From assembly GCF_900291015.1 (NCBI RefSeq), contig NZ_OLKL01000037.1, positions 47,897-111,896 on the forward strand: a stretch of DNA of 64,000 nucleotides, given 5' to 3'. Of the stretch, positions 27,284 to 35,907 are shown piece after piece. This DNA comes from Pseudomonas persica. GTDB lineage: Bacteria; Pseudomonadota; Gammaproteobacteria; Pseudomonadales; Pseudomonadaceae. Each line of letters opens with the position of its first letter. Within the stretch, counting starts at the first letter, position 1. The position numbers were made by a program, and so were the translations under genes. The notes under the pieces were generated by a model, which did no database searches, was not told where the DNA came from, and saw nothing but the letters and a program-made list of their open reading frames with translations.

Positions 27284-27852
27284 GCGCTGGATTCCAGGGC
27301 GGCGAGCAATCGCTCGATGCCACTCAGAGAAAGAATATGGTCGGGCTGATGCAGGGCCAGGGCGGCCTCCGGCATCAGCGCCACCTGTGCGTCACAAGGG
27401 TCCTGGACCACGGTCCGGCCCCCATTGTGCTTGATATAGGCCAGGCCTTCGGCACCATCCTGATTGGCACCGGTGAGCAGCATGCCCAGCAGACCGGCAC
27501 CGTAGGCATCGGCCGCCGACATGAACAGGTAATCGATCGCCGGTCGGGAAAAATGCACCGGCGGCTCCTGGCTCAGCGACAGGGTCAGGTCACGCTCCAC
27601 CGACAGGTGGTAACCCGGCCCGGCCACGTAGATCTGCCCGGCGCGCAGCGGCTGCTTGTCACGGGCCTCGCACACTGGCCGCTGCAGGCGGCGCTGCAAC
27701 ACCTCGGCCAGCTGGCTGTGGCGCTCATCCGGCAGGTGCAGCACGCATACCACCGGGATGGCGAAGCCGGCCGGCAACCCGCCCAGCACGCTGAACAGCG
27801 CCGTCACGCCACCCGCCGAGGCGCCGATCACCACCGCATGCACGCCGTTCAT
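27253..27852 (-). CDS. cheB: CheB-type methylesterase domain protein without receiver
   Basis: 199 residues that cover only the CheB catalytic domain: Ser12 in GASAGG, His39 in VLHLP and Asp132 in LLTGANQDGAEG form the triad. The N-terminal receiver of classical CheB is absent. The substrate is unclear because no chemoreceptor gene is present. It is coupled to the cheR-like gene by an ATGA overlap and to the kinase gene downstream by a 31-bp overlap, so the three products should be made together. Confidence 0.88.
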   Translation of the reverse strand: MNGVHAVVIGASAGGVTALFSVLGGLPAGFAIPVVCVLHLPDERHSQLAEVLQRRLQRPVCEARDKQPLRAGQIYVAGPGYHLSVERDLTLSLSQEPPVHFSRPAIDYLFMSAADAYGAGLLGMLLTGANQDGAEGLAYIKHNGGRTVVQDPCDAQVALMPEAALALHQPDHILSLSGIERLLAALESSACQATPSPNC

Positions 27853-28670
27853 GCTTTGCGGTAGATCCGTTCGGGCTTGACCAGCGGCTCGAAACGCTCG
27901 CTGTAGGCGGAAAAGTCCACCGATTCCTTGCTACCCAGCACCAGGAAGCCGCGGTGGCACAGGGACTCATGGAACAGGCCCAGGGCGCGGTCCTGCAGTG
28001 CCTTGTTGAAGTAGATGAGCACGTTGCGGCACGACACCAGCTGGGTTTCGGAAAACACGCTGTCGGTGGCCAGGCTGTGGTCGGCGAAGGTCACGTTGTC
28101 GCGCAGGGTGCTGTCCATGATGGCGTTGCCGTAGGCCGCCGTGTAGTACTCGGCAAAGTCCCGCCGGCCACCGGCGATGCGATAGTTTTCGGCGTACTCG
28201 CGCATGCTCTGCATCGAGTAGATGCCCTGCTTGGCCTTGTCCAGCGAATGCGGGTTGATGTCGGTGGCATAGATGATGGTGCGTTCCAGCAGGCCCTCCT
28301 CGCGCAGCAGGATGGCCATCGAATACACCTCCTCGCCCGTGCTGCAGCCGGCAATCCACACCTTGATCGACGGCCAGGTACGCAGCAGCGGCACCACCTC
28401 GTTGCGCAGCGCCACGTAGTGCCCCGGGTCGCGGAACATCTGGCTGACCGGGATCGTCAGGTACTGCAGCAACTGCATGAACATGCCGGGGTCACGCAAC
28501 ACGCGTTCCTGCAACGCCGACACCGTCAGGCAGTCGAACTGGCGCAGCGCATGCAGGATCCGGCGCTTGATCGACGCGCCGGAATAGTTGCGGAAATCGT
28601 AGCTGTACTTGAGGTAGATGGCCTCGATCAGCAAGCGGATTTCGATATCGGTGTTACGTTCGCTAGTCAA
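27849..28670 (-). CDS. cheR: CheR-type methyltransferase, TTG start
   Basis: 273 residues from a TTG at 28670, preceded by GGAG at 5-nt spacing. The TTGA overlaps the TGA of the upstream hybrid-kinase gene. It has the N-terminal CheR helical domain (YDFRNYSGASIKRRI) and the SAM-binding domain (IAGCSTGEEVYSMAI, ATDINPHSLDKA and CRNVLIYF). The methyl acceptor is unknown, as no chemoreceptor lies nearby; the long coiled coil of the neighbouring hybrid kinase is a possible target (inference). A longer frame upstream would overlap the kinase gene extensively and lacks a ribosome site. Confidence 0.88.
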   Translation of the reverse strand: MTSERNTDIEIRLLIEAIYLKYSYDFRNYSGASIKRRILHALRQFDCLTVSALQERVLRDPGMFMQLLQYLTIPVSQMFRDPGHYVALRNEVVPLLRTWPSIKVWIAGCSTGEEVYSMAILLREEGLLERTIIYATDINPHSLDKAKQGIYSMQSMREYAENYRIAGGRRDFAEYYTAAYGNAIMDSTLRDNVTFADHSLATDSVFSETQLVSCRNVLIYFNKALQDRALGLFHESLCHRGFLVLGSKESVDFSAYSERFEPLVKPERIYRKA

Positions 28671-31600
28671 ATTCGCTCCAGTTGCGGCAGCCACACACGG
28701 ATCAGCGAGAACAAGCGGTCCAGGTCGATCGGCTTGGCCAGGTAATCGTTGGCGCCGGCCTGCAGGCAACGCTGCTGGTCATCCTTCATCGCCTTGGCGG
28801 TCACGGCAATGATCGGCAGCTTGCGCCAGCGCGGTTGCTGGCGGATCAGCCGGGTGGCCTCGAAGCCGTCCATCTCCGGCATCATCACATCCATCAGCAC
28901 CAAATCGATGTCGTCATGCTGCTCCAGGCGCTCGATGGCCTCGCGGCCGTTGCGGCCGATTTCGACGATCGCGCCCTTGTGCTCCAGCGCGCTGGTCAGG
29001 GCGAAAATGTTGCGCACGTCATCATCCACCAGCAGCACCTTGCGGCCTTCGAATACCTTGTCGCGGCTGCGCGCGGTCTTGAGCATGCGCTGGCGTTCGT
29101 TGGACAGCTGCGACTCGACCTTGTGCAGGAACAGCGTCACTTCGTCGAGCAGGCGCTCCGGCGAGCGGGCGCCCTTGATGATGATCGAGCGCGAGTACTT
29201 GAGCAGGTCGGCCTCTTCTTCGCGGGTCAGGTTGCGCCCGGTATACACGATCACCGGCGGGAAGGCGCGGATGTCCTCGGCGGTCATGCACTTGAGCAGC
29301 TCGTTGCCGAGCATGTCCGGCAGCTTGAGGTCGATGATCATGCAGTCGTAGATGTTCTCGCGCAGCAACGCCAGGGCATCCTGGGCCATGGCCACGGCGG
29401 TGATCTCAACATCGTCGTCGCCAATCAGGCGGGCAATGCTCTCGCGCTGCAGGTCGTCGTCCTCCACCAGCAGGATGTGCTTGAGCTTTTGGGTCAGCTT
29501 GGCCTCCAGGCGGGCGAACACTTCCTTGAGTTGTTCACGGCTGGTGGGCTTGACCGCGTAGCCGACGGCGCCCAGGTGCATGGCAGCCTCGACCCGGTCT
29601 TCCACGGAAATGATATGCACCGGGATGTGCCGGGTGCCAGCCTGTTCCTTCAGGCGTTGCAGCACGGTCAGGCCGGAATGGTCGGGCAGGCGCATGTCCA
29701 GCAGGATGGCATCGGGGATGTACTGGGCGGCCAGCTCGAAGCCCTCGTCGGCGCACTGCGCCACCAGGCAGCTGTAACCCAGCTCGTGGGCCAGGTCGAA
29801 GAGGATGCGGGCGAAGTTCGGTTCGTCCTCGATCACCAGGATGCAGCGGTTGTCGAACGGCGCGCGTTCACGGTCGTCGGCGAACGCCGCTGTCGGGCGC
29901 TTCGGCGCCACTGCCACCGCTGCCTGCGGCGCGGGTGGCAGGCTATCGACCGCCGGGCGCAGGCTGAGCGGCTCGATATCCTGCGCCACGCGCTCATAGT
30001 GCTCCGGCAGGATCAGGCTGAACACGCTGCCCTGGCCGGGGCTGCTGTCGACGCTGATCTGCCCGCCCAGCAGGTGCGCCAGGTCGCGGGAAATGGACAG
30101 GCCCAGGCCGGTGCCGCCATAACGGCGGTTGCTGGTGCCATCGACCTGGTGGAAGGCGCCGAAGATCGCCTGCTGCTGATCGGCGGCGATGCCGATGCCG
30201 GTATCGCGCACGGCAAAGACGATACCGGTGCCAGGCTGGTAACCGATGTTCAGGCTGACCTGGCCGCGCTCGGTGAACTTGATGGCGTTGGACAGCAGGT
30301 TCTTGAGGATCTGCTCCAGGCGCTGGCGGTCGGTGAACAGAGTGGCCGGGACCTGCGCCTCGGCAGTCACCTCGAAGGCCAGGCCCTTGTGCCCGGCCAA
30401 TGGCTCGAACATGCCGCGCAGGCCTTCGACCAGGCGCTCCACCTGGGTGGTTTCGGGGCGCACTTCGAGCTTGCCGGCCTCCACCTTGGCGATATCGAGA
30501 ATGTCATTGATCAGGTTGAGCAGATCGTTGCCGGCCGAGTAGATGGATTCGGCGAACTTGACCTGCTCGGCGCTGAGGTTGCCCTCGCCGTTCTCCGCCA
30601 GCAGCTTGGCCAGGATCAGCGAGCTGTTCAGCGGCGTGCGCAGCTCGTGGGACATGTTGGCGAGGAACTCGGACTTGTACTTGCTCGACCGCTGCAGTTC
30701 CTCGGCGCGCGCCTGCAGCTCGTCCTGGGCCTGGAGCAGTTCGTCATTCTTGCGGTCCAGCGCTTCGGTGCGCTCGGACAGCTGTTCGTTGGTCTGCTCC
30801 AGCTCCGCCTGCTGGGTTTCCAGGTGGGCCTGGGACTCCTTGAGCACGCGGGATTGCTCTTCGAGCTCTTCGTTGGCAGTTTTCAGCTCTTCCTGCTGCA
30901 CCTGCAGCTCTTCGTTCAGTTGCTGGGTCTCGGCCAGCACGTCCTGCAGGCGCTGGCGGTAGCGGGCACTTTCGATGGAGATGCCGAGGTTGTCACTGAG
31001 CCGCTGCAGCAGCTCCTCGTCACGCGCCTGCAACGGCCGCAGGAAGCCCAGCTCCAGCACGCCGTTGATCTGCCCGTCGTTGCGCGTCGGCATCAGCAGG
31101 GCACTGCGCGGCAGGCCCCGGCCCAGGCCGGAACTGAGGTAAAAATAGTCTTCGGGCAAGTCTTCCAGGCGCAGTAGCCGCGCTTCGCGCACGGCCTGGG
31201 CCAGCAGGCCCTCGTGATCACCCAGCACCTGCTCGCGGGCCTGCTCCTCGGCATTCAGGCCATAGCCGGCCACACGCACCAGACGGCCATGCTCGTCACG
31301 CACGTACAACGCGCCCACTACGCAGCCCAAATGCCCGGCGAAGAAACGCAGGATGTTGTCACCGAGCATGGGCAGGGTCAGTTGGCCCAGCACCTGTTCG
31401 GCCAGTTGGGTCTGCTCATTGCGCAGCCAGGCCTGGTGCTCCAGGCGCTCGGCCGAGCGCTGCTGGGCCTTGATGTTTTCGTCATAGGTCGCCGACAGCG
31501 CCAGCAGGTCGCGCCGCCCGAGGTAGGCCAGCAAGGCGCTGAGGCCGACAATGAATAGTACAAAGGACGATATGACCGTGACCGTGACACGGCTGACCTT

Positions 31601-32134
31601 TTCGTTGCGCGCCATGCGCAGCTGTTGTTCGCTGCCGATCAGGCCGTCGAACTCCTTGCGGATCTCATCGGTCAGGCGCTTGCCGCGGCCGCTGCCGATC
31701 GAAGCGCGGTATTCACCCTGGCTGCGGCGCAGGGCGATCATCTCGTTGGCGAAGGCGTTCCAGGCCTGCTGCAGGGCGATCAGCCGGTCGATGCGCTCGA
31801 CCTGTTGCGGGTTGTCGCCGACCATCCCGCGCAAGCTCTGCAGGCTGCCAAGGATGCGCGGCTTGGCCACCTCGTAGGGGTCGAGGAAACGCTCTTCGCC
31901 GGTGAGAAGGAAGCCACGCATGCCGGTTTCCATGTCGATCGACAGCTTGACCGTTTCGTTGGCATTGCCGATCACCTGGTCGGTGTGCTCGACCCACTGC
32001 ATGGCCGAAAGCAGGTAGTTGATCACCGCGACGAAGGCCACGGCCCCCAGCAGGCCCACCCCCAGAGGTAGGCCGACGTTGCGGCTCAACAGCTTGCGGA
32101 AGCTTCGCTGGTCCATCGAGGCTGCTTGCATCAT
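28667..32134 (-). CDS. Hybrid sensor kinase: CHASE3-GAF-HisKA-HATPase-REC-REC-REC
   Basis: 1155 residues. Two membrane segments (about 23-43 and 186-206) flank a periplasmic CHASE3 domain (KLSIDMETGMRGFLLTG). Then come a GAF-like domain (about 245-395), a long coiled coil (395-485), HisKA with His496 in MSHELRTPLN, HATPase_c (to about 710) and three receivers with Asp813, Asp935 and Asp1082 and Lys862, Lys987 and Lys1134. It is an inner-membrane stress-type sensor, first gene of a coupled cluster with CheR, CheB, a REC-kinase and a single REC. A start at 32116 is also possible. Confidence 0.93.
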   Translation of the reverse strand: MMQAASMDQRSFRKLLSRNVGLPLGVGLLGAVAFVAVINYLLSAMQWVEHTDQVIGNANETVKLSIDMETGMRGFLLTGEERFLDPYEVAKPRILGSLQSLRGMVGDNPQQVERIDRLIALQQAWNAFANEMIALRRSQGEYRASIGSGRGKRLTDEIRKEFDGLIGSEQQLRMARNEKVSRVTVTVISSFVLFIVGLSALLAYLGRRDLLALSATYDENIKAQQRSAERLEHQAWLRNEQTQLAEQVLGQLTLPMLGDNILRFFAGHLGCVVGALYVRDEHGRLVRVAGYGLNAEEQAREQVLGDHEGLLAQAVREARLLRLEDLPEDYFYLSSGLGRGLPRSALLMPTRNDGQINGVLELGFLRPLQARDEELLQRLSDNLGISIESARYRQRLQDVLAETQQLNEELQVQQEELKTANEELEEQSRVLKESQAHLETQQAELEQTNEQLSERTEALDRKNDELLQAQDELQARAEELQRSSKYKSEFLANMSHELRTPLNSSLILAKLLAENGEGNLSAEQVKFAESIYSAGNDLLNLINDILDIAKVEAGKLEVRPETTQVERLVEGLRGMFEPLAGHKGLAFEVTAEAQVPATLFTDRQRLEQILKNLLSNAIKFTERGQVSLNIGYQPGTGIVFAVRDTGIGIAADQQQAIFGAFHQVDGTSNRRYGGTGLGLSISRDLAHLLGGQISVDSSPGQGSVFSLILPEHYERVAQDIEPLSLRPAVDSLPPAPQAAVAVAPKRPTAAFADDRERAPFDNRCILVIEDEPNFARILFDLAHELGYSCLVAQCADEGFELAAQYIPDAILLDMRLPDHSGLTVLQRLKEQAGTRHIPVHIISVEDRVEAAMHLGAVGYAVKPTSREQLKEVFARLEAKLTQKLKHILLVEDDDLQRESIARLIGDDDVEITAVAMAQDALALLRENIYDCMIIDLKLPDMLGNELLKCMTAEDIRAFPPVIVYTGRNLTREEEADLLKYSRSIIIKGARSPERLLDEVTLFLHKVESQLSNERQRMLKTARSRDKVFEGRKVLLVDDDVRNIFALTSALEHKGAIVEIGRNGREAIERLEQHDDIDLVLMDVMMPEMDGFEATRLIRQQPRWRKLPIIAVTAKAMKDDQQRCLQAGANDYLAKPIDLDRLFSLIRVWLPQLERI

Positions 32135-32236
32135 GTGAGAACGCCCGAGCTAGAAAAGTCCATTGAAAGGTGTGGCGGATCAGTCGTTGTCGTTATCTGC
32201 CACTGTGCCGTCCTGTTAAGCGAGTCTAACCAGCTT

Positions 32237-32250
32237 TGCCAGGTCTGGCA
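32237..32250. promoter_or_regulatory. Palindrome TGCCAG-N2-CTGGCA between divergent genes
   Basis: A perfect 6+6 inverted repeat in the 248-bp region between the divergent hybrid-kinase and response-regulator genes. It may be an operator shared by both; the binding protein is not known. Confidence 0.35.
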
Positions 32251-32382
32251 GGGCATTTAGCCAGTATTTGAAGGCAGCGTAGGCCGATCGTTCCATCTGA
32301 TTGCAGGGCCCGGTATTCTCGGGAACTTCTGCTGCCGTCCGGTGCACAGATTAAAGACATTCATTTGCACAGGATCCGAACC

Positions 32383-32733
32383 ATGCACCTTCTGGTAGTC
32401 GAAGACGACGACATCGTACGCATGCTGATGGTCGAAGTGCTCGACGAGCTGGGCTACACGGTCATCGAGGCGGAGCATGCCAACGCGGCGCTGAGCATTC
32501 TCCAGGACCCGGAGCAGCAGCTGGCGCTGATGATGACCGATGTGGGGCTGCCAGACATGCGCGGCGAAGAGTTGGCAGCCAAGGCGCGCGAACTGCGGCC
32601 GCAGTTGCCGGTGCTGTTCGCCAGTGGCTATGCCGAGAGTTTCGATGTGCCGGAGGGCATGCAGCTGATCGGCAAGCCGTTCAGCATTGAGCAGTTGCGG
32701 GAAAAGGTGCAGGCCATTCTGGGGCCGGCCTGA
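32383..32733 (+). CDS. Single-domain response regulator
   Basis: 116 residues, a receiver only: VVEDDD near the N-terminus, Asp in MMTDVGLPDMRG, ASGYAES and Lys in IGKPF. The start at 32383 follows AGGA at suitable spacing. It is divergent from the hybrid-kinase cluster and may be an output or sink of the same phosphorelay. It is similar in layout to the single receiver at 25635-26012. A REP pair follows. Confidence 0.88.
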   Translation: MHLLVVEDDDIVRMLMVEVLDELGYTVIEAEHANAALSILQDPEQQLALMMTDVGLPDMRGEELAAKARELRPQLPVLFASGYAESFDVPEGMQLIGKPFSIEQLREKVQAILGPA

Positions 32734-32742
32734 GACCGGTGT

Positions 32743-32845
32743 TGCCTGCTTCGCGGGTGACCCCGCTCCCACAGGGACCGCACGGCCTCGAACCTGGCGC
32801 TGTACCTGTGGGAGCGGGTTTACCCGCGAAGAGGCCGGTACAGGC
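32743..32845. repeat. REP pair
   Basis: Inverted REP copies (about 32743-32775 and 32804-32844) between the converging response-regulator and cobF genes; likely bidirectional transcript end. Confidence 0.8.
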
Positions 32846-32853
32846 AAAGCACC

Positions 32854-33603
32854 TCACAGTTCCCTGCGCAACAGATAGGTATCCATGATCCACCCCTTGC
32901 GCCCCCGTTCCCGCTCTCGTACTTCCAGTATCCGCGCCTTCACCGCCTGCAACGGCCCGGCAATCAACACCTCATCCTCGGTCCCCAGGTACGCGCCCCA
33001 GTAGATCATCAACGCCGGGTCATCGAGCCGGGCAAACGCACACTGCCCGTCGAGCATCACCAGCACATTGTCGATCTGCCCCTGCCCGGCCAGACGCCGC
33101 CCGGGCAACACGGTCAATGGCTCACCGATTCGGTTGAGCGGCAGCTGATGACGTGCCGCCAACGCCTGCACGCTGCTGATGCCTGGAATTACCTGCAGCC
33201 GCAGCGCCACACCGCGCTCACGGACCAAGTCAAGAATGCGCAGTGTACTGTCGTAGAGAGTCGGCTCGCCCCACAACAGAAAGGCACCGGTTTCCCCAAC
33301 GCCAATCTCCTGCTCGATCAGTTGGGCATACAGCGCCGCACGCTGGTGGTGCCAGTCCTGCACTGCACCCAGGTAGTCATCCGCCTGGCCATTGCGTGCA
33401 GGGTCGACCACCTGCACCAGGCGGTAGCCGCCCTCGGGCCGGTAACGTTGCAGGATGGCCTTGCGCAGGCGCACCAACTCGTCCTTGTCGCTGCCTTTGT
33501 CGAGCACGAAGACCACGCTGGCCTGGCGCAGCGCATCGACCGCCTCATAGGTGACCTGGCGCGGGTCACCCGGGCCGATACCGATCAACAACAGCTCTTT
33601 CAT
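32854..33603 (-). CDS. cobF: Precorrin-6A synthase (deacetylating)
   Basis: 249 residues, a SAM-dependent tetrapyrrole methylase: N-terminal LLIGIGPGDPRQVTYEAVDAL, the mid-sequence FLLWGEPTLYDST and VIPGISSVQALAARH. The YDST segment and length fit CobF, which methylates C1 of precorrin-5 with loss of the acetyl group in aerobic cobalamin synthesis. It is cytoplasmic. No other cob gene is close, so it is a detached member of the pathway, as in other P. putida genomes. Confidence 0.92.
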   Translation of the reverse strand: MKELLLIGIGPGDPRQVTYEAVDALRQASVVFVLDKGSDKDELVRLRKAILQRYRPEGGYRLVQVVDPARNGQADDYLGAVQDWHHQRAALYAQLIEQEIGVGETGAFLLWGEPTLYDSTLRILDLVRERGVALRLQVIPGISSVQALAARHQLPLNRIGEPLTVLPGRRLAGQGQIDNVLVMLDGQCAFARLDDPALMIYWGAYLGTEDEVLIAGPLQAVKARILEVRERERGRKGWIMDTYLLRREL

Positions 33604-33670
33604 TGCCCTGCCCTTTGCGGGACCCTGCAGCCATTGTCAGGTGGCTGCCGGTATTTGGCAAAGCGACCCG

Positions 33671-34972
33671 TTAGAAGATGGAGAAGTTGTAGCTGACAAT
33701 GACTCGCGTCTCGTCCATGTCACGCGCCCATTTTTCATAATTGCTGCGGTAAGTGGAGTTACGCAGGCGCACGCTGACGTCCTTGAACGTGCCACTTTGC
33801 ACCTGGTACTTGAACTCGGTGTCGCGTTCCCACTCTTTGCCTTCGGCGGTGCTGCCCGGCACCTTGATATTGTCACCGTTGATGTAACGGGTGAAGAAGG
33901 TCAGGCCGGGCACACCCAGGGCCTTGAAGTCATAGTCATAACGCACCTGCCAGGAGCGTTCCTGGGCGGCGGCGAAGTCGTTGACCTGGGCATAGTTGAC
34001 CAGGTACGGGTTGCTGCCATCCAGGTATGGCATGGCACTGTCGCCATACATGCGCTGCCAGCCGGCACTGAGCTTGTGGCCACCCAGGCTGTAGCCGAGC
34101 ATGCCGCTGAACGCGCGATGGTCGATTTCGCCGGCGCGGGCATTGCCGATGTCATCGCTCTTGATCAAGCGCAGGTCGGCCGACAGGCTACCCACCGCCA
34201 ACGGCTGGCTGGCCAGCAGGCCGAGGAAGTGCTGGCGGTAGATGTTCTCCAGCTTGGCCACCTGGTACTGGGCACTGAACCGCTCGTTGAAACGGTAATC
34301 GACACCGGCCAGGTCAAAGTGGTCAGCCTCGATATCGCAGGCATAGCGCTTGTTCTTGCAGTGCACGCGAATGTCCTGGCGGTCGGTGGAGTCCCGTGCG
34401 GTGTACTTGTCCAGGCGGGCCAGGGTGAACTTCAGGTCGCGCACTTCTTCGGAAGTTAGCATGGCACCATGGAACATGGTCGGCAGCAGGCGGCCATCGT
34501 TGTACTTGAGCAGCGGCACGTCCGGCATCAGCGAGCCGTACTTGAGCACGGTATTGGAAACCTTGACCTTGGCCGCCAGGCCCATCTTCGCGTACTGGTC
34601 CGCCGAGTGCCGCGGGTCGTGGCCGGAAGACGGCAGCAGGCCGCTGTTACTGTCCGCCGGGCTGGAGTCAAGTTTGAAGCCGAACATGCCCAGCGCATCC
34701 ACGCCAAAACCTACCGGCCCCTGGGTATAACCCGACTGCACATTGAGGATGAAGCCTTGTGCCCATTCTTCGCGTTTGGACGCACCCTGGCTGGAACTAC
34801 TGTGGCCGTCACGAAAATCCCGGTTGAAATAGACATTGCGTGCTTCGACCTTGGCACTGCTGTCTTCAAGAAAACCGGCGGCCTGGGCATTGACGCCGGC
34901 ACACAACAGGAACAGGCCGGCAACACGACGCCCGGGGGCGAGGGGGAAAGGGGCAAACATGCGAGAAAACAT
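33671..34972 (-). CDS. OprD-family outer-membrane porin
   Basis: 433 residues with a signal peptide cut after ...VNAQA. The mature start GFLEDSSAKVEARNVYFNRDFRDG is the OprD hallmark, and the sequence ends in aromatic YNFSIF for Bam-dependent insertion. It is predicted to be an 18-strand barrel for uptake of an amino or carboxylic acid; the substrate is not evident. The gene is monocistronic. A near-perfect palindrome (35090-35105) about 120 bp upstream of the start may be its operator. Confidence 0.92.
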   Translation of the reverse strand: MFSRMFAPFPLAPGRRVAGLFLLCAGVNAQAAGFLEDSSAKVEARNVYFNRDFRDGHSSSSQGASKREEWAQGFILNVQSGYTQGPVGFGVDALGMFGFKLDSSPADSNSGLLPSSGHDPRHSADQYAKMGLAAKVKVSNTVLKYGSLMPDVPLLKYNDGRLLPTMFHGAMLTSEEVRDLKFTLARLDKYTARDSTDRQDIRVHCKNKRYACDIEADHFDLAGVDYRFNERFSAQYQVAKLENIYRQHFLGLLASQPLAVGSLSADLRLIKSDDIGNARAGEIDHRAFSGMLGYSLGGHKLSAGWQRMYGDSAMPYLDGSNPYLVNYAQVNDFAAAQERSWQVRYDYDFKALGVPGLTFFTRYINGDNIKVPGSTAEGKEWERDTEFKYQVQSGTFKDVSVRLRNSTYRSNYEKWARDMDETRVIVSYNFSIF

Positions 34973-35048
34973 CCAGAATCAAGGCGGGTAAACAACCTGT
35001 GGCACGTGCTGGCCACGGTACTGCGAGGGGACCGAACAATAGCCGGCC

Positions 35049-35061
35049 ATCATCTGATGAT
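35049..35061. promoter_or_regulatory. Palindrome ATCATC-T-GATGAT
   Basis: A perfect 13-bp inverted repeat about 77 bp upstream of the OprD-type gene; possible operator, function unknown. Confidence 0.3.
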
Positions 35062-35089
35062 TATCGTGCAAAGGCTCTGGAACGGGCCA

Positions 35090-35105
35090 TTGGACCATGG
35101 TCTAA
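35090..35105. promoter_or_regulatory. Palindrome TTGGACCATGGTCTAA
   Basis: A 16-bp inverted repeat with one mismatched pair and a perfect GACCATGGTC core, 118-133 bp upstream of the OprD-type gene. The TGGNCCA-like half sites suggest a GntR- or TetR-type regulator, but none is encoded nearby. Confidence 0.4.
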
Positions 35106-35322
35106 GCACGCCACAAGGCAACTGCGGAAAACCCGGGAAATACCGCACGCAAAACTAGGAAAGTTCCCGGCTTACTTACAAAAAGTTTGCAGTTTACCCA
35201 GTACCCACGAATGACTACACTCGATATCAGCGAACAGCAGAACCCACCTGCGTGGCCGGCGTTTTTATTCTTCTTCAATGTTCGTCACGCCCTGCCACGA
35301 CCGACGTACAGGAGTGATTACA

Positions 35323-35682
35323 GTGTCCAGACTTGCAGAGTTTCGTGCTGCCGAAAAAGCGCTTCAGGAACAGATGGCACAACTGGAAGCGTTGAAAAAG
35401 GATGCCGGCCTCAAACGCGAAATCGAATTCGAGCAGAAACTAGTCGGCCTGATGAAAAGCTATGACAAGAGCCTGCGCGATATCATCGCCATCCTCGACC
35501 CGAAGGCCGTGGCCCGGGTTCCCAGTGCAGCACCCAAGCAACAGCGGCGCCCGCGCGTGGTGAAGGTTTACACCAACCCGCACACCGGCGAGCGGATCGA
35601 AACCAAAGGCGGCAACCACCGCGGCCTCAAGGCCTGGAAAGAACAGTACGGAGCCGCCACCGTAGAAAGCTGGGTACGCTGA
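35323..35682 (+). CDS. turB: MvaT-family nucleoid-associated silencer, TurB-like
   Basis: 119 residues from a GTG at 35323 preceded by AGGAG, the normal MvaT length. The N-terminal coiled coil (LAEFRAAEKALQEQMAQLEALKKDAG) gives dimerisation and oligomerisation, and the C-terminal DNA-binding region has TNPHTGERIETKGGNHRGLKAWKEQYG with the family's R/K-G-N-N/H type loop. It is an H-NS analogue that silences AT-rich DNA. The position between OprD and gloA matches turB of P. putida; assignment to TurB and not another MvaT paralogue rests on this context. Confidence 0.9.
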   Translation: MSRLAEFRAAEKALQEQMAQLEALKKDAGLKREIEFEQKLVGLMKSYDKSLRDIIAILDPKAVARVPSAAPKQQRRPRVVKVYTNPHTGERIETKGGNHRGLKAWKEQYGAATVESWVR

Positions 35683-35793
35683 TGAAACGTCCACACGCAC
35701 TTCACACTTTTTTCACAAGGGCTGGCTCAGTATCGAGACAGCTAAAGGACTAGCGACCCCATCACGCGCCCGCACATGCGGGCCTCTAATTCC

Positions 35794-35825
35794 AGCGCCC
35801 TGCCTCGTGCAGGGCGCTTTCATTT
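35794..35825 (+). terminator. Rho-independent terminator of the MvaT-type gene
   Basis: Stem AGCGCCCTGC / GCAGGGCGCT (35794-35803 and 35809-35818), 5-nt loop, followed by TTTCATTT. A smaller hairpin CCCGCA-CA-TGCGGG lies just before it at 35769-35782. Confidence 0.8.
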
Positions 35826-35907
35826 GCGCAATCGGCGCACTGCCGTATCATGGCCAGCCTGTCTGTTTTGCCGGCGCCCTGCGCCCGGCCTCGTCTCAGG
35901 AGTTCCC

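Larger units (their letters stand above)
34973..35322. other. 350-bp divergent intergenic region (OprD / MvaT-like)
   Basis: It should contain the promoters of both flanking genes. It holds two palindromes (35049-35061 and 35090-35105) and an AT-richer stretch at 35160-35290 in front of the MvaT-type gene. I see no convincing small gene in it. Confidence 0.5.

Noticed and set aside
28682..31177. 831-codon open frame opposite the hybrid kinase
   Set aside because: The kinase frame has all catalytic motifs; the opposite frame is a composition artefact.
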